Assembly (NCBI RefSeq): GCF_007565055.1
Contig: NC_044560.1
Coordinates: forward strand, 89,843,295 to 89,907,294
DNA from: Rhinopithecus roxellana
Lineage: Eukaryota; Chordata; Mammalia; Primates; Cercopithecidae
Length of the DNA: 64,000 bases
Direction of reading: 5' to 3'
The notes below the pieces were generated by a model. That model made no database searches. It saw only the letters and a program-made list of their open reading frames with translations, and was not told the DNA's origin. This document shows, piece by piece, positions 10,476 to 23,316 of this stretch. Position 1 is the first letter of the stretch, and each line of letters opens with the position of its first letter. Both the position numbers and the translations under genes were made by a program.

Positions 10476-10754
10476 TGTCAGGCGTGGTGACTCACGTCTA
10501 TAATGCAACCACTTTGGGAGGCAGAAGGGACAGAATCACTTGAGCTCAGGAGTTCAAGATCAGCCTGAGCAACATAGTGAGACCCCATGTCTACAAAAAA
10601 TTTAAAAATTAGTTGGGTATGGTGGTGCACACCTGTAGTCTCAGCTACTTGGGAGGCTGAGGCAGGAGGAGTGCTTGAGCCCAGCAACTCAAGCCTGCAG
10701 TAAGCTATGATTGTGCCACTGCACTCCAGCCTGGGTGACAGAGTAAGTCTCCAT

Positions 10755-10786
<32 letters not shown>
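10476..10786 (+). mobile_element. AluJ, full length
   Basis: Old Alu ('GCAACATAGTGAGACCCC', 'TCTACAAAAAATTTAAAAAT') with a long A tail. An 8 bp duplication TAGAAATG flanks it (10468-10475, 10789-10796). Confidence 0.88.
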
Positions 10787-10796
10787 GGTAGAAATG

Positions 10797-11344
10797 ATTG
10801 TCCACATGAAACCAGCAAAAGTGTTGGTCTCATCTCAAAAAATAAAAATTGGATTTTAAGAGCCACTGGGGAATACTCATCAATTATTACTTTTTAAAGT
10901 ACAAGTGACGAGATTGACGTTAGCCAAGCTCTCAGTCTAACAAACCTAGTTGTAGTTTCCATAACTAGGTCCTTAGGGGCCTGCTTTGGTGAACAGACAA
11001 GGATTTGTGGTAGGCACATCAATCGTTTATGTGTAAATAGTGGCGCACACTTGGCTGGGTCTCTTCAACATCAGTCGTCCTCTTAGGTAACTAAAGCCCT
11101 CCCCTTCACTCGAGTTGCCATTCCTATTTGCTTTTAAAAATCCCTTCTTGATGGAAAGTGCTCTGGGGAGTTCTAGCCCAAGCCTGATTAGAAACTAAAC
11201 CAAATTCCAAATTCTAAAATTGCAAGGTCTGACTGCATTTGAAAAAGCACGCTGCTGCTTCCAGCACATGCCAGGGATGCTCTGGGCCACCCAAGATGAA
11301 AAGCTGGTACTTTCCCTAAGCTCCAAGGATCCCACCAGACTCAC
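10797..11344. other. Unique sequence
   Basis: No recognised repeat. Contains no frame with recognisable protein features. Confidence 0.45.
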
Positions 11345-11848
11345 TGTTGCAGTGATGATGGCTGTGTAACAAATTATCTCAAAACTTAGTGCCATGAAAC
11401 ATTCACTTATTATGCTCATGGGAACTGGGACAGGGCATATAGCAGCAGTGGCTTATCTCTGTTCCATGATCTCTGGGGCCTCTGCTAGAAGCTGGAACCA
11501 GCTGGGGCTCCTCAGGCATCTCCCTCTTGCTCTACACAAGCTCTTCACATGATCTCTCCAGCATGTCAGCTTCCAGGTCGTCAGATTTCTCACACGGCAG
11601 CCCAGGGATCCCAATGGGAATGGAGAGGAAAGGGAGGGGCGGCAAGGAGTGGGGAAAGAGATGCCACCTCTTATATTTCATGTCCTAACTTCCAAAGTCA
11701 TGCAACCTCACATCCTCCATATTCTCTTGCCTGAAGCCATTAGAGAGGTGCGCCCAGGTTCAAGGAGAGGGTCAACCTCACATTGCAAGAAGAGCATGAG
11801 TCGGATTTATAATAGTGCGGCCATCTTCAGAAATTACAGTCTGCCACA
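11345..11848 (-). mobile_element. Old LTR remnant (ERVL/MaLR-like), antisense
   Basis: About 500 bases that read as an antisense LTR. The left end TGTTGCAGTGATGATGGCTG is followed by 'AACAAATTATCTCAAAACTTAG', and the right end is 'GCGGCCATCTTCAGAAATTAC...CTGCCACA', giving TG...CA outer bases. No retroviral coding sequence is attached. Family name uncertain. Confidence 0.5.
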
Positions 11849-12099
11849 CCCTACCCAGACACTCCCCTGGAAACTGGAAGCCAAACTGACATCATTTCCA
11901 GGAAACGCTTGTGACTCCAGCTGCAGGACAGGGTGAGAAACCTGGGGCCTCACTTGAAGGTCACACGTAGAACAGACCCTCTGAAGCTCTGAGTTGAAGG
12001 AATTCTGGAGGGTGCTACTGATAACATCACGCTCAACCTCCGCATTCAGCAGGTGCAATCACAGCCAATGCCTTTGCCTGGCGTTTACCCTGCCAATTC
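11849..12099. other. Unique spacer
   Basis: Nothing recognised. Confidence 0.45.
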
Positions 12100-12358
12100 C
12101 TTAGGATGACAGATGGTTTCCAGTTCCTGGAATACACTATTCTTCTTCCTACCTGGAGACATGAGCATATTTCATTCCCTCTGCTGGGAATATCCTCTGT
12201 CCCCTTCCCCGTATTCCTGAGGTCTCAAACTCATTACCACTTCTTTAGGGAATCCTTTCCTGACTATACTCCCTCCCAAGTTTAGGTCATATCCCCAGCT
12301 ATGCACTCTCCTAACACCCTGTATTTCTCTCTTGTAGCACGTCCCACAATTGTCATTA
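12100..12358 (+). mobile_element. L2 LINE fragment
   Basis: 'CTGCTGGGAATATCCTCTGTC', 'CATTACCACTTCTTTAGGG', 'AATCCTTTCCTGAC' and 'TGTATTTCTCTCTTGTAGCAC' follow the L2 3' consensus order. Confidence 0.72.
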
Positions 12359-12372
12359 AATAATTGTCTTAT

Positions 12373-12685
12373 GGCCAGGCACAGTGGCTCAAGCCTGTAA
12401 TCCCAGCACTTTAGGAGGCCGAGGCGGGCGGATCACGAGGTCAGGAGATCGAGACCATCCTGGCTAACACAGTGAAACCCCGCTCCTACTAAAAAGTACA
12501 AAAAATTAGCCAGGCGTGGTGGTGGGCGCCTGTAGTCCCAGCTACTTGGGAGGCTGAGGCAGGAGAATGGCGTGAACCCAGGAGGCCGAGATTGTAGTGA
12601 GCCAAGATGGCGCCACTGCCCTCCAGCCTGGGTGACAGAGCGAGACTCCGTCTCAAAAAACAATAATAATAATAGTAGTAATAAT
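12373..12685 (+). mobile_element. AluY-like with (AAT)n tail
   Basis: Full-length sense Alu, 5' CTCAAGCC variant. The A tail has turned into an AAT/AGT microsatellite (12660-12685). A 14 bp duplication with one mismatch flanks it (12359-12372, 12686-12699). Confidence 0.92.
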
Positions 12686-12699
12686 AATAATTGTTTTAT

Positions 12700-13285
12700 A
12701 ATGTATCCAAAATTTTGTTATAATCAGATATGGCAAGATAACAAACGTAGAGACAGCTGCCTTGAAAGAAGGATTTATTACTTATAGCTCCTGAGGAAAA
12801 GGGCACACCACAGCACACAGGGCCAGGCAGTGAGGCACCAGGTTGAGTCAGGAGGCAGGGGAAGCCAGGGTAGAGCAGTCCCAGGGCCTTCACTGTGGTT
12901 TCCGCAGGAAGGAATGGGCAAGGGAAGGCAGGCCAGCTGGAGCAAATTTGGGACTGGATAGTTTGAATAATTTGGGTGGGCTTTGGGCTATAGGGGTAGT
13001 CTCTAATTGTCCAGTCCCTGGCCCTGGGGGAATTTCAGGCGAGAGAAATACTGGCTTGATGTGTGAGAGTTAGATAGAGGAGGTGGTTGGGGACGTAAGA
13101 TTTGGATTGCTTGGTGTGCATATGGAAGATGTGCTCTCAGGCAAGTTTTTGCTACCACTAGGAATTAGCTGGCCCTGGAAGGGGCAGTCTTCTCTAGGAT
13201 TCACAAGGCCCCTAAGATGTCAAAGCAGCATAAAATATAGAAAATTAAAAACATGATAAATGTGATAATCAAGAGTGTAATTCCA
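12700..13285. other. Unclassified, possible antisense LTR
   Basis: About 550 bases with no clear family. Read on the minus strand, an AATAAATCCTTC stretch near 12772-12784 resembles a retroviral polyadenylation signal, so an old LTR is possible but unproven. Confidence 0.3.
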
Positions 13286-13618
13286 GCTGGGTGCGGTGGC
13301 TTAAACCCATAACCCTAGCACTTTGGAAGGCCGGGGTGGGTGAATCCCCTAAGGCCAGGAGTTGGAGACCAGCCGGGACAACATCGCAAAACCCCGCCTC
13401 TACTAAAAATGCAAAAATTGGCCAGGTGTGGTGGCACATGCCTGTAATCCCAGCTACTCAGGAGGCTGAGGCAGGAGAATCGCTTGAACCCAGGAGGCGG
13501 AGGCTGCAGTGAGTCGAGATCACACCACTGCACTCCAGCCTGTGTGACAGAGCGAGACCCTGTCTCAAAAAAAACAGTGAGACTAGCACAGAGCAAGACT
13601 CTGTCTCCAAAAAAAAAA
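13286..13618 (+). mobile_element. AluS with duplicated tail segment
   Basis: Full-length AluS-type copy. After a first CTGTCTC plus A run (13560-13574) comes 'AGAGCAAGACTCTGTCTCC' and a second A run, so the last part of the right arm is partly repeated. Confidence 0.85.
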
Positions 13619-16600
13619 TTGTTTTAATTATAGTTTTATTTAATTACTTTAAATTTAAATAGATATATGTGGCTAGTGGCTACCGTATGGGAGAGCACAG
13701 ATTCCATTCTCAAGGCCTAAGAGCAGTTCTAAATCCTAAGGCAAAAAAGAAACTTGGTTCAAGGACAACCCTATGGAAGACAGGCTTGCTTCTGTGCCTC
13801 GAGCCCCCATGGGTCCTGACCAGCTTAGAGCATCATTTAAAGAGGAAAGAAGAAATTACAAAAGGTGAGTTCAGAACCCTTGTCTACTGATTGCTCCATT
13901 CAATCCAGTCTTTTCCGAAAATTATATTCAGATGACTCTTCTCGCTAAATATTAGAATGCCAAGAAGCTGGGATCCAGCATCAGAAAACCACCAGGCTTG
14001 TGCCCTGAGCATCCTCTCCATCGGCCCAGCACCTTGTAGAGGGCAGAAAACATCCTGGGCCAATTTTTTTCTTTTAATTCTGAAAGACCAGCAACGAAGC
14101 CACGCTGCAGGTGGTAAAAGTGTATGCAGAGTATGCTCCTGAAGAAATCTGGAAACACCAGGAACAGCCATCAAGTTCATCTGGGGCTGACAGGGGCTTC
14201 AAGCAGAACTAATGGCTCAGTTACATACCTCATTAACCAAGTGGGATTTTACCCTTTTCCTTTTTGTGGTTGTTAACTTCCCCCCTCTGCTATTGAGAAG
14301 AAGGAATTTTGTAACAATGTTAAATTATTTGCCATTTCCGAGAGGGAAAAAAATCAATTAAAAAGAGAGTCGGGGAGAAGGTAAAAATGAATTTCTTTAT
14401 CACTTGTGCTGATCATTTAAGATGGGATTTTCCCCTGCGGGAATACTGTACAGAATAACAGTAGTTCTAGGGCATTTGATAAAGAAACAGTTCTCTCTCA
14501 GTGGTGATTAACGTTGCCATCTCCCATCCCTTTCCTGCAAAAGGAGCTTGGAATTCCATTCAATCCTCAGCTTTGTGTGGCTTTCCCTACTTCCCTACTA
14601 ACTCAAAATTTGGAGTGCTTGGCAAAGGAGGTCCCGTGTGGAACCAGTTGGGCCACACACTCACAGAGGATGAATGGATACCCTTTACAAAACACAAATG
14701 CATTTTGCTTCTTCTGCAGACCTTTCTGGGGAAAAACTAGCTGTGCTTCCTTCTGATTTCTCCTAGCAAACGGAAAAATGAACTTCTCTACACCATGCCC
14801 CCTTGCCTGCCGCTGGAGGAACATATTTGGACAGAAGCTGCTAGCAAGCCTCTATGTGTCCTCTCATAACCCTGACAACTCGAGTCGCTAATAATATTTC
14901 CATTGGAGAAACTTTTATAAAATATTACAATCAATTCAATTGCATTAACACGTTTGAACCTCTAAGTTGAACACAGTGGAAAACACAATACTTCTCTATT
15001 ACATCAAGTGTCTGGTCAGATATATATCACACAAAACTGAAACCAGAGGCACTGAGGGGACCTTGTTTATCCCAACTTAGCAAAAAGAATTATCTGACAG
15101 TTGGAAATGAAAAACTACTAATAAACATTACAGTTTATTGAAAAGTTTAAACAATAAGATTAAGGAAACTTCTGCAATATTAAGAAATGTATATTATCCT
15201 ACTTTACCTTGCTTGGGGAATTCCTTAAGGATTTATTATTCTGTTACACCACCAAAAAGCCTGTGTTATGTTAAGGGATTCTGCCTTCCTGCCTGCATTC
15301 CACATGAATCTAAAATTAAGAGGCAATCTTTCTTCAGCATATCGTACTTCCCTAAATTAGGTTTGGTTTCCAGAGCAGAATTTGGAAATCAGTGTTTTTT
15401 TTCCCCGGGTACCATTGGCCCCTTATAATAAATGCTCTAGAGAAAAGAGCTTTCTTTACTCTCGTGCTTTTTTGTTGGTGCTGAAATGCATGCATTTAAT
15501 GCCAGTGAGGATGCTGGGATGGGAAGCTGTCAGTCCTCCAGGGCCCAGGGCACAAGACTCTGGAGAGGAGCCAAGAGCTGCTGCAGGGAGTGGTCTGGCC
15601 TTTGGCCAAGCAGGAACAAAGAGGTCTAGAAAGCAGCCTCCAAAACCCACATAGATTTTGGATTGAGTGGCCTTGAGCATGGCAAAGTCCTGCTTCCTGC
15701 CTGCCTTGTCCTTGTCTTTACAGCTTATTTCTCCACAGGCCACCACTTAGCTCCCAACAGCAAACCACTTCTCTCCCTGGGCATGAGAGATTTCAGGAGG
15801 AGCAGCCTAGAGTGTGGTTGTCAGAATCTAAAGCTCCAGATGGGGAAAGAACGGGGCTCAGATTCCTCCACTGTAAATTGGAGGTACTGATAATGTGATC
15901 TAGATGTAATCGCAGCCTGGGAGATAGAAATAGGGGCTGTTCAAGCCTTCCCAAGGTGTGGGTTGAGACCCCAGCCTCACACCTGTGATCCAGATTCTGC
16001 TCTTCTGCACCCCTTAATGTCTCTGTCCTGCCCCACATCCCCCAAGTGCAGAGCTCGGCCCCTTGAACCAACGTCCACTGGAAATTCATTCACACTGAGT
16101 GTTTGATGAGTTCCAGTAGAACTTAGAAACATTTGGGAGAGGCAGGGGGAGAGGACAGAGGCCACATCAAACAGTATAAAGCATGCCACCAACTTGTCCC
16201 TCAGCCCCAGCTTACTGAGGATCCCACAACTGATAAGTAGCAATGGGCGTTCCACCACCCCAGGGACGTTTCCCCTACCAGGTGACCTTGCCTTTGAATT
16301 GTTTCTGCAATGAGAGAGGACGGAGCACCCTGAGTCATCTACAGTCAGCCTCCTAGGAGGGCCAGCTGCAGGCATCAGGACAGATGACCTCTCTCGCATG
16401 CAATTCATGGTATATAGCCTTTGGCTAGGATTTGAGGTTTCTCTCCTCCACATTGCTAATTAGCACCTGCAGAAGGTGAATCTGTAATCCCGGTAGTGTT
16501 CATGCCTGCACAGACAAAACACTAGGGTATGTCTGGTCCCCAGATGGAGAAATCTATATAGAAGACCAAGAAGAAGATGTGCATTATTGTCTCAAGTATA

Positions 16601-17619
16601 CCTGACTTGTTTGGCAGCCTCTAGAAATCTTGTGTTTCCAAGCCTCAGTTTGCTCTCACTGCAGAGTGGGCATCATTCTATGTCCCTAATGCCCTGATTC
16701 GATCTTCACTGGTCCTGGCATGTTTTATAATTTGAAACTCCAAACCCAAACTACCTTCCTGTTCCAGATTCGCTCTATCTCACTAACCTGCTGCTGTAGC
16801 TGTTTAACTCTTGCCCCTCCCCTTACAATCTGATCATCCAAAGACCCTAGAGGCAGCCATCAGTCTCTTGAATCCCCGCTGTAGTTGGAGATGTGAAGGC
16901 AGTGCTCAGTTCCCACAGGTTAGTTCATTTAGGACTTGCTTTCATCCATTATGTTCATGTATGTTGGAAATTTCCCCAAATGCATTTTAATCTCCATCTG
17001 CCATTATAGGGAAATTTTCCCAAATTTTTTTATTATTACATCTTGTAGTTTTAGAATATAATGTTTAACCATCAAACCTCAAGACAGGCTTGTGCTTTAA
17101 ACTCCAAATCTTTCCTCTCTTGGAAATTTCTGCATCACAAATTGTTAGCCAAACACTCAAAAATGGAATGGTTTGCACTGGCATTCAACTATATTGTCCC
17201 TCTCCCCACCCACCCTCTCAGCACAATGGAATTCACAATCAAGCCTGACTTTCCACAGGTCCATGGGAGGCCACAAGGCAGCCACAAATCTAGTCTAAGG
17301 AAAGTCATTTTGCCAAAGTGGACATCCAAATGATGCCAACATATCTAATTTACAAAATTTGGGGAAGGTAGCCAATGAGACCAAATATAACAGGAACCAT
17401 CCAAGTACACAGCAGTATCTACTGATATTGACATCTATCCCTGACCCTGTAGATACAGTCTCCATGAAATATAAACCCTCTAATGTGGAAACCTCTAAAC
17501 CCAGGCACAATCTGTGCTTGTGGAAAGGATGGGGTTAGGCTGAGCAAAGGGGCAGATGCTAAAAACAACTTACTAAACATTAGGGAAAATCCTCTCTGTT
17601 TCACAGAATCTCCAGGTAA
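13619..17619. other. 4 kb of largely unique sequence
   Basis: No clear Alu, L1, L2 or LTR. AT-rich tracts at 14200-14500 and 14880-15440 have the texture of conserved non-coding DNA. Frames up to 158 codons (15977-16453, minus) show no recognisable domains or splice-bounded structure and are judged chance. Confidence 0.45.
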
Positions 17620-17812
17620 CAAGAAACAGCATTTTATCTCCATTATCCCAATTGCTCTTCACAACCACTTAGGGGGCAGGTATTATTGTGCCATTTCATA
17701 GATGGGAAAACTGAGGCTCTGAAAAGCAGTAACTTGCTAGAGCTCACACTGCTAGGGATTTGCTCAGGTCTCTCTACCTTTAAAGCTCTTCCCAATAGTT
17801 ATTCATGGTCCA
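17620..17812 (-). mobile_element. MIR, antisense
   Basis: 'CAGGTATTATTGTGCCATTT', 'GATGGGAAAACTGAGGCTCTG' and 'CACACTGCTAGGGATTTG' match reverse-complement MIR. Confidence 0.8.
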
Positions 17813-18494
17813 GACTCACCTGGCCTTGTCTCCCATGCCCACCTCCACCATCCAATGCCTGAATCCCTGATGCAGCATCTATACCTAGTGACCATCCTGT
17901 CTCTGCTCAAACACCTACAGGAACAGGGGACTTATTCCCCACTTATGCAACTTCTGTCTCCCATCAGTGCCCCTACCCTTTCTTATCTCTCCACTGGAGA
18001 GAGCTGGGGAAGCTTCCACTCCCACTGAGGCAGGATGATAAGAGCTTAGATAAGATAAACTTAGATAAGAGTTTAGCCTTAGAGCTAGCTTCTTTAAAAA
18101 ATGAAAATTAGAAAAAATTATTCAAAACAAGAAAAAGAGAAACAAAATGCAGCAACAGCCAGGAACCTAGCCTGCTCCCATCACTCATCTATTTCACTTC
18201 TTTAACAAAAACAGGAGCAGGTGAAGGGAATGGGGGATAGAGGAGACATCACTCCCGGTGACCAACCTCTGTGGGTCCCAGTGGGTTGGGCTGGACCTAC
18301 ATGAGATATGGCTTCTATCACCAGCCTAGCTGAACTCCCAGGGAAACTTGGGGTGACATTTCTCACATCCTTATACTCTCTTGGAAATAAATGCTGTCAC
18401 CAGGAAAAGGATACCAATTTTGTGACTTGGCAGACGGCTGTGACAGTTTGACTGGTTTGACTTGACTGAAGGGTTGGAACCAGCTTTGCTGTAA
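17813..18494. other. Unique sequence with GATA cluster
   Basis: No recognised transposon. The only notable feature is the GATA motif cluster listed separately. Confidence 0.45.
18036..18069 (+). promoter_or_regulatory. Cluster of four GATA motifs
   Basis: TGATAAG (18036-18042), AGATAAG (18048-18054), AGATAAA (18053-18059) and AGATAAG (18063-18069): four same-strand WGATAR matches in 34 bases. Part of the cluster is an imperfect repeat of CTTAGATAAGA. Confidence 0.45.
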
Positions 18495-18778
18495 GGCCTC
18501 CTGCATGCCTATTGTGCGCCAGGCTCTGTGCTAAGTATCTTTACCTACCACTGCATCTCTCAACTACTCTGGAAGGTAGACACTATTATTGTCCCTGTTT
18601 TACAGATGAGGATTTAGAAGCCTCCTTTTTATCTCTATATTCTGACCCAGACATTTGCCTCTTTGAGTGTCAGTTACACCATACTGCTAGAAAGTGGCAA
18701 GGCTGGAATTTGACCCCACTGGGTTTCAGAGCCTGTTCCCTTAACCATTAGCTATACTGCCTCAGTATGCTGTGGCTA
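18495..18778 (-). mobile_element. MIR, antisense, near full length
   Basis: 'TGCGCCAGGCTCTGTGCTAAG', 'TTTTACAGATGAGGATTTAG', 'GTGGCAAGGCTGGAATTTG' and 'TTAACCATTAGCTATACTGC' appear in reverse-MIR order. Confidence 0.85.
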
Positions 18779-19343
18779 TAGACATGGTGCTCAAACAGCA
18801 ACAGCTCACATGGATCTGCCAGTAACTGTGTTATGAGGACAAAATCATCTAATCAACAAGCTGAAAAAGTCATACAGAAACGACATGTCCAAAATCACTA
18901 GGTCAGAGCAGAAGCTAAAAAGCTTCCAAAAGTTCTGATTTTTCAAAGCCAGTATAACACTAATACCAAAACCTTACAAAGAAAGAACTCAAAATGAAAT
19001 TGGTCTGACTTATTTATGAATAGCAAATAATAATATAAATAGACTATTAGCAATCAGAATCTTGCTACATGTTAAAAGACTAATATACCATGATAAAATA
19101 GAGTTTCCCCCTAGGAATGCAAGGATGGTTCAATTTTGGGATATCTATTACCATCAGTCATTGAAATAACAAATCAAAGCATGGGGACCATATGATCATC
19201 ATACAGATGCTGGAAAATAATTCATAAATTTTAACATTAATTCCAGATTTTAAAAACAGAAACAAAAATTCTTAATAAAATAAGAATAGATTGGTACTTT
19301 TCTTGACATGATTATACATATTAAGCATCAAAACAAAAGCCAG

Positions 19344-19512
19344 GGCCAAGTGTGGTGGCTCATGCCTGTAATCCTAGTACTTTGGGAGCCCAAGGCAGGA
19401 GAATCTCTTGAGCTCGGGAGTTCAAAACAAGCCTGGGCAACTTAGTGAGACCTTGTCTCTATTTATGTATAAATATATTTTTTAAAATTAGAATTAAAAA
19501 TTAAAAAAACAT
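19344..19512 (+). mobile_element. FLAM (free left Alu monomer)
   Basis: Left-arm Alu text followed by an AT-rich tail. A 9 bp duplication AAAAGCCAG (19335-19343, 19513-19521) bounds it. Inserted in the L1. Confidence 0.8.
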
Positions 19513-19818
19513 AAAAGCCAGACAACACTGAGTACTGTTAAGGATATAGAGCTACCAGAGCTCTCATACATTGTTGTGAACATGGCAAGCACTTTGGGAA
19601 AAGTTCTTATACTTTCTTATAAAACTAAATGTATACCTACCCTGTAACTCGCAATTGTACTCCTAGCTATTCTCCCAAGAGAAATGAAAAAATATGTTCC
19701 TAAAAAGACTCATACACAAATGTTCATAACACCCTTATTCACATTAGCCAAAAACTGGAAAGAATTCATATATCCAGCAACAGAATAATGGTTAAACACA
19801 GTATATTCACACAATGAC

Positions 19819-20198
19819 TGTTTTCATCTGCTCAGGCTGCCATAACAAAAAGCCATTGATTAGATGGCTTAAACAACCAAAATTTATTTTCTCACCATTC
19901 TGGAGACTGAGAAACCCAATATCAAAGTGCCAGCATGGTCAGGTTCTGGTGAGAGCTCTCTCTTTGGGCTGCTGAAGGCCACCTTCTTGCTATGTACTCA
20001 CATGGCAAGGAAAGAGAGAGCAAGGTCTCTGGTGTTCTTCTTATAGAAGCACTAATCCTATCTGACCAGGGCTCCACCCTCATGACCTTTTTTAACCCTA
20101 ATTACCTTCCAAAGGCCCCATTTCCAAATACCATCATGCTGGGGGTTAGGTCTTCAACATATTAATTTGGAAGAGACACAAACATGCAGGCCATAACA
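19819..20198 (-). mobile_element. Solo MaLR LTR (MST type), antisense
   Basis: Reverse complement of an MST-type LTR: TGTTTTCATCTGCTCAGG at the left, 'ACCCTAATTACCTTCCAAAGG' and 'TGGGGGTTAGGTCTTCAAC' further on, ending CCATAACA. Flanks ATGAC and ATGAA (4 of 5 identical) are a likely 5 bp duplication. No internal retroviral sequence. Inserted in the L1. Confidence 0.82.
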
Positions 20199-20300
20199 AT
20201 GAAACACTACTCAGCCATTAAAAAGGATTCTGTAGCAATGTGGATTAATTAATAATTAATATTAATTAACTAATAATTAATGTGGATTATAGAAAGTTCT
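20199..20300. repeat. TTAATTAA-rich palindromic stretch
   Basis: At about 20242-20282 the L1 remnant contains tandem and inverted TTAATTAATAATTAAT units, probably local expansion of an AT-rich segment. Confidence 0.55.
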
Positions 20301-21547
20301 AGAATAGGTCAAACTAATCTGTGGCAGGGGAAAAATCAAAAGTCTGGTTGCTGGGGGTGAGGAAATGGAAACTGAACTGGGAAGGAGCACAACAGAACTT
20401 TCTGGAATCATAGTAATAGTTTATGTCCTGATAGGAGTTTGGGTTACACAAGTGTATTAATTTGTCAAAACTCATAGACTACTATACTTGAGATCTGGGC
20501 ATTGAATTGTGTGTAAATTTTAACCTCAAAGGAAAAAAGAACTTTAAACAAATATTGAATTCTGGTTAATAATAGGCATGCTAAACTTTTTTAGAAATAA
20601 AGTATACTGTTGTCTTCAATTCACTTTGAAATGCATCAAAAAATTAAGATAAATTGAGGGATGAATGAAGAGAAGGAGAGATGGACAGAAAGTAATAAAA
20701 ACAAGGAAAGTAAAATGTTAATTATAGCAACTAGGTACTGAGTATAGGAGTATTCACTGTACAGTTTTTTCAACTTGTCTGTATGTTTGAAATTTTTCAT
20801 AATGAAATGTTAGGGGGAAGAGTCCACTTCATTCTTAACAGTAAAATACTAGAAGCATTTCCATTAAAGTCAAAATAAGTCAGAGATACCTACTATCACC
20901 AATATCATTTAATGTCATTCTGAAAGTACCAGCAAGATTTCAAACTCAAATGCCTTTAGGGACTACGCAGTAAGGTTAAAAAAAAAAAAAAAAAAGTGAA
21001 GAAAATTGGGTTTAAAAAAACAAGGACTGGTTAAACTCTAGAGTCTAGAGTTCATGAGTTCCAGTGTATTCTCTCCTGCAGGAATACTACCCCAGCGTTG
21101 TCAAATCAGCTAAAATTGCAAGATAAGCTAGGATTTCAGCTTTAGTATATGTGTTAAAACTCAATGTTTTTCTTTCCTACTTTTCTGCTGAAATCTTTTT
21201 AAATTTTTTTTAAAAGATTGTTTAATTGTTTTGAAAATACCGAAAATACACCTGGCCCAAGAGCAATTCATTTTCAAACTCCATACTAGCAAATAGATAA
21301 GAAGAACAATGAAAAAAAGAAAGGTTAAACTCAAGATAATCAACTGAAATTCTATTAGAAAATCTAACAGTTTCAGTAAGATGACTGATTATACATTTAA
21401 TATATAAAAATTAATAGGTTTCTTATATATAAATTATAAGCCATTAGAAAATGTATAGGCAGTTTTTAAATCCCATTTATAATAGCACAAAAAAGAAAAA
21501 ACCTATTAAGGATGTGCAGGAACTATATAAGTACAATTTTTAAATGT

Positions 21548-21895
21548 TACTGAGGGTGTATCAGGCAGTATAGGCTAATGGATGTTGCAGAAATAACTAG
21601 CACCAAAATCTCAGTGGCTTAATGCAATAAAAGATTATTTATTCTCACCCGAAATCAGCTGTGTATCTGGACCACTCCTTATGGCAGCCAGCCTCAGCAT
21701 GTGCCTTAGCAATAGTCTTACTTTGACCTTGTGTTTCCATGATTACCACAATATGACAAGAAAACCTAAAGAATCACCCTTGGGCTTGTCATTGCCTCTA
21801 TCACAAAGTGTCATGTGTCACTTTTGCCCACATTTTACTGGCCAGAACCAGTTACACAGATCTGCCTAAGTGCAAGAAACTGCAAAATGTAGGGG
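21548..21895 (-). mobile_element. MLT1-like LTR remnant, antisense
   Basis: 'GAAATAACTAGCACCAAAATC', 'TCAGTGGCTTAATGCAATAAA', and 'CCAGAACCAGTTACACAG' further on, as in antisense old MLT1 LTRs. A related copy lies at 53639-54044. Confidence 0.55.
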
Positions 21896-22892
21896 AACAA
21901 ATAAAATATTTGGTGAGAATTTACTCTCTCTGTCTCAGAGGCAATTAAAGTCATGTTGTAATCTTGATTAAGACTCAATAAAGATACCAATTTTCCCTAA
22001 CATGCAAAAATAAATATAAGTATAGATGTAAGTATAGCCAGAAATATTCTGGAAAAGAGAAGAGTTGGGCGTGGAGGCTAGCCCTACCACCTTTTAAAAC
22101 ACATTACAAAGCATCAATAATTAAAACAATTTGGTCCTGAAACATGAATTGACAGACCAATCAAGGGAAAGAATAGAAGGTCTAGAAAGAGACACAAACA
22201 TGTATACAAATTTGATATAAAATAGAAATGGCATTTCAAAACAAAGATGAAATTTTTTATTATTTAATAAACGTGTTGGGACAATAGGCTTAGTCATTTT
22301 GGTGGGGGGAGCTAAACTCCTACCTCACTTGTTATACTAAAATATATTCTGGATAGATAAAAGATATAAGCATTGAAAAATAAAATTATAAAACTACAAA
22401 AGAAAACACGAAAAATATGTTTTGAAATTATGAATTTTTTTTTCCATGTCAGACTGGTAATGTGCTGACACGATAACAAGGCTTTTGAAGGTCTTTCTAA
22501 GTAAGATACATATCCTAGGAATTATTTTTAAACTAACAAATCTCATTACCCAAAAAATTAGAAATATCTGCCAGATAAAACAAAAACAAAATCAAGACAG
22601 CTGCAAACTAGGAAAAGATCAACATCCATAATGTTATGTAAGAAGTTTCCAAAATCAAGAAAAAGTCCAACAACCCAGTAGAAAAAATGGTAAGAGACAA
22701 AAAAGAAAACAAGTGACTTCTAAACATTCAAAAAAGGGTTCATCAGCAGTTATAATTAAAACAAGAGATTGTTATTTTTCATCCATTTGATTAGCAAAGA
22801 TATAAAAATGTACTAATACCCAGTGTAGGTGAAGGTATAGAGACACTGGCACACTCACGTGCCATCAACGGGAGTAAAAAAGGTACAACTTC

Positions 22893-23220
22893 TTTTTTGT
22901 TGTTTGTTTGTTTGTTTTTGTGTTTGTGTTTATTTTCAGATGGAGTTTCGTTCTTACTGCCCAGGCTGGAGTGCAGTGGCGCGATCTTGGCTCACTGCAA
23001 ACTCTGCCTCCCAGGTTCAAGCTACTCTCTTGCCTCAGCCTCCCAAGTAGCTGGGGTTACAGGCATGTGGCACCACGCCCAGCTAATTTTTTGTATTTTT
23101 AGTAGAGATGGGGTTTCGCCATACTGGCCGGGCTGGTCTCGCACTCCTGACCTCAGGTGATCCACCCGCTTTGGCCTCTCAAAGTGGTGGGATTACAGGC
23201 GTGAGCCACTGCACCCGGCC
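22893..23220 (-). mobile_element. AluS, full length, antisense
   Basis: T tail mixed with TTTG/TGTTTG units (22892-22932) followed by a full antisense Alu ending GCACCCGGCC. Probable imperfect duplication around CAACTTCTTT / CAGCTTCTTT. Confidence 0.9.
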
Positions 23221-23316
23221 TGCTGCAGCTTCTTTGAAGGACAAATTGGCAGTAAGTTTCAAGTTTTCAACTTACATGTCCTTCAACACAGTAGTTTTAC
23301 TGATAAGAATATTTCC

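Larger units (their letters stand above)
18940..20830 (+). mobile_element. Old L1 (L1M type), ORF2 part and 3' end
   Basis: Decayed sense-strand L1. ORF2-like text includes 'GCCAGTATAACACTAATACC', 'AATGCAAGGATGGTTCAATT' and 'CATATGATCATCATACAGATG'. Further on come 'CATACATTGTTGTGAAC' and 'CCAGCAACAGAATAATGG', then 3' UTR-type text to about 20830. Interrupted by a FLAM and an MST-type LTR. No intact frame remains. Confidence 0.78.

Noticed and set aside
17666..17682. CTCF-like CCACTTAGGGGGCAG
   Set aside because: It has one extra T against the core and sits in an antisense MIR; too weak to call.
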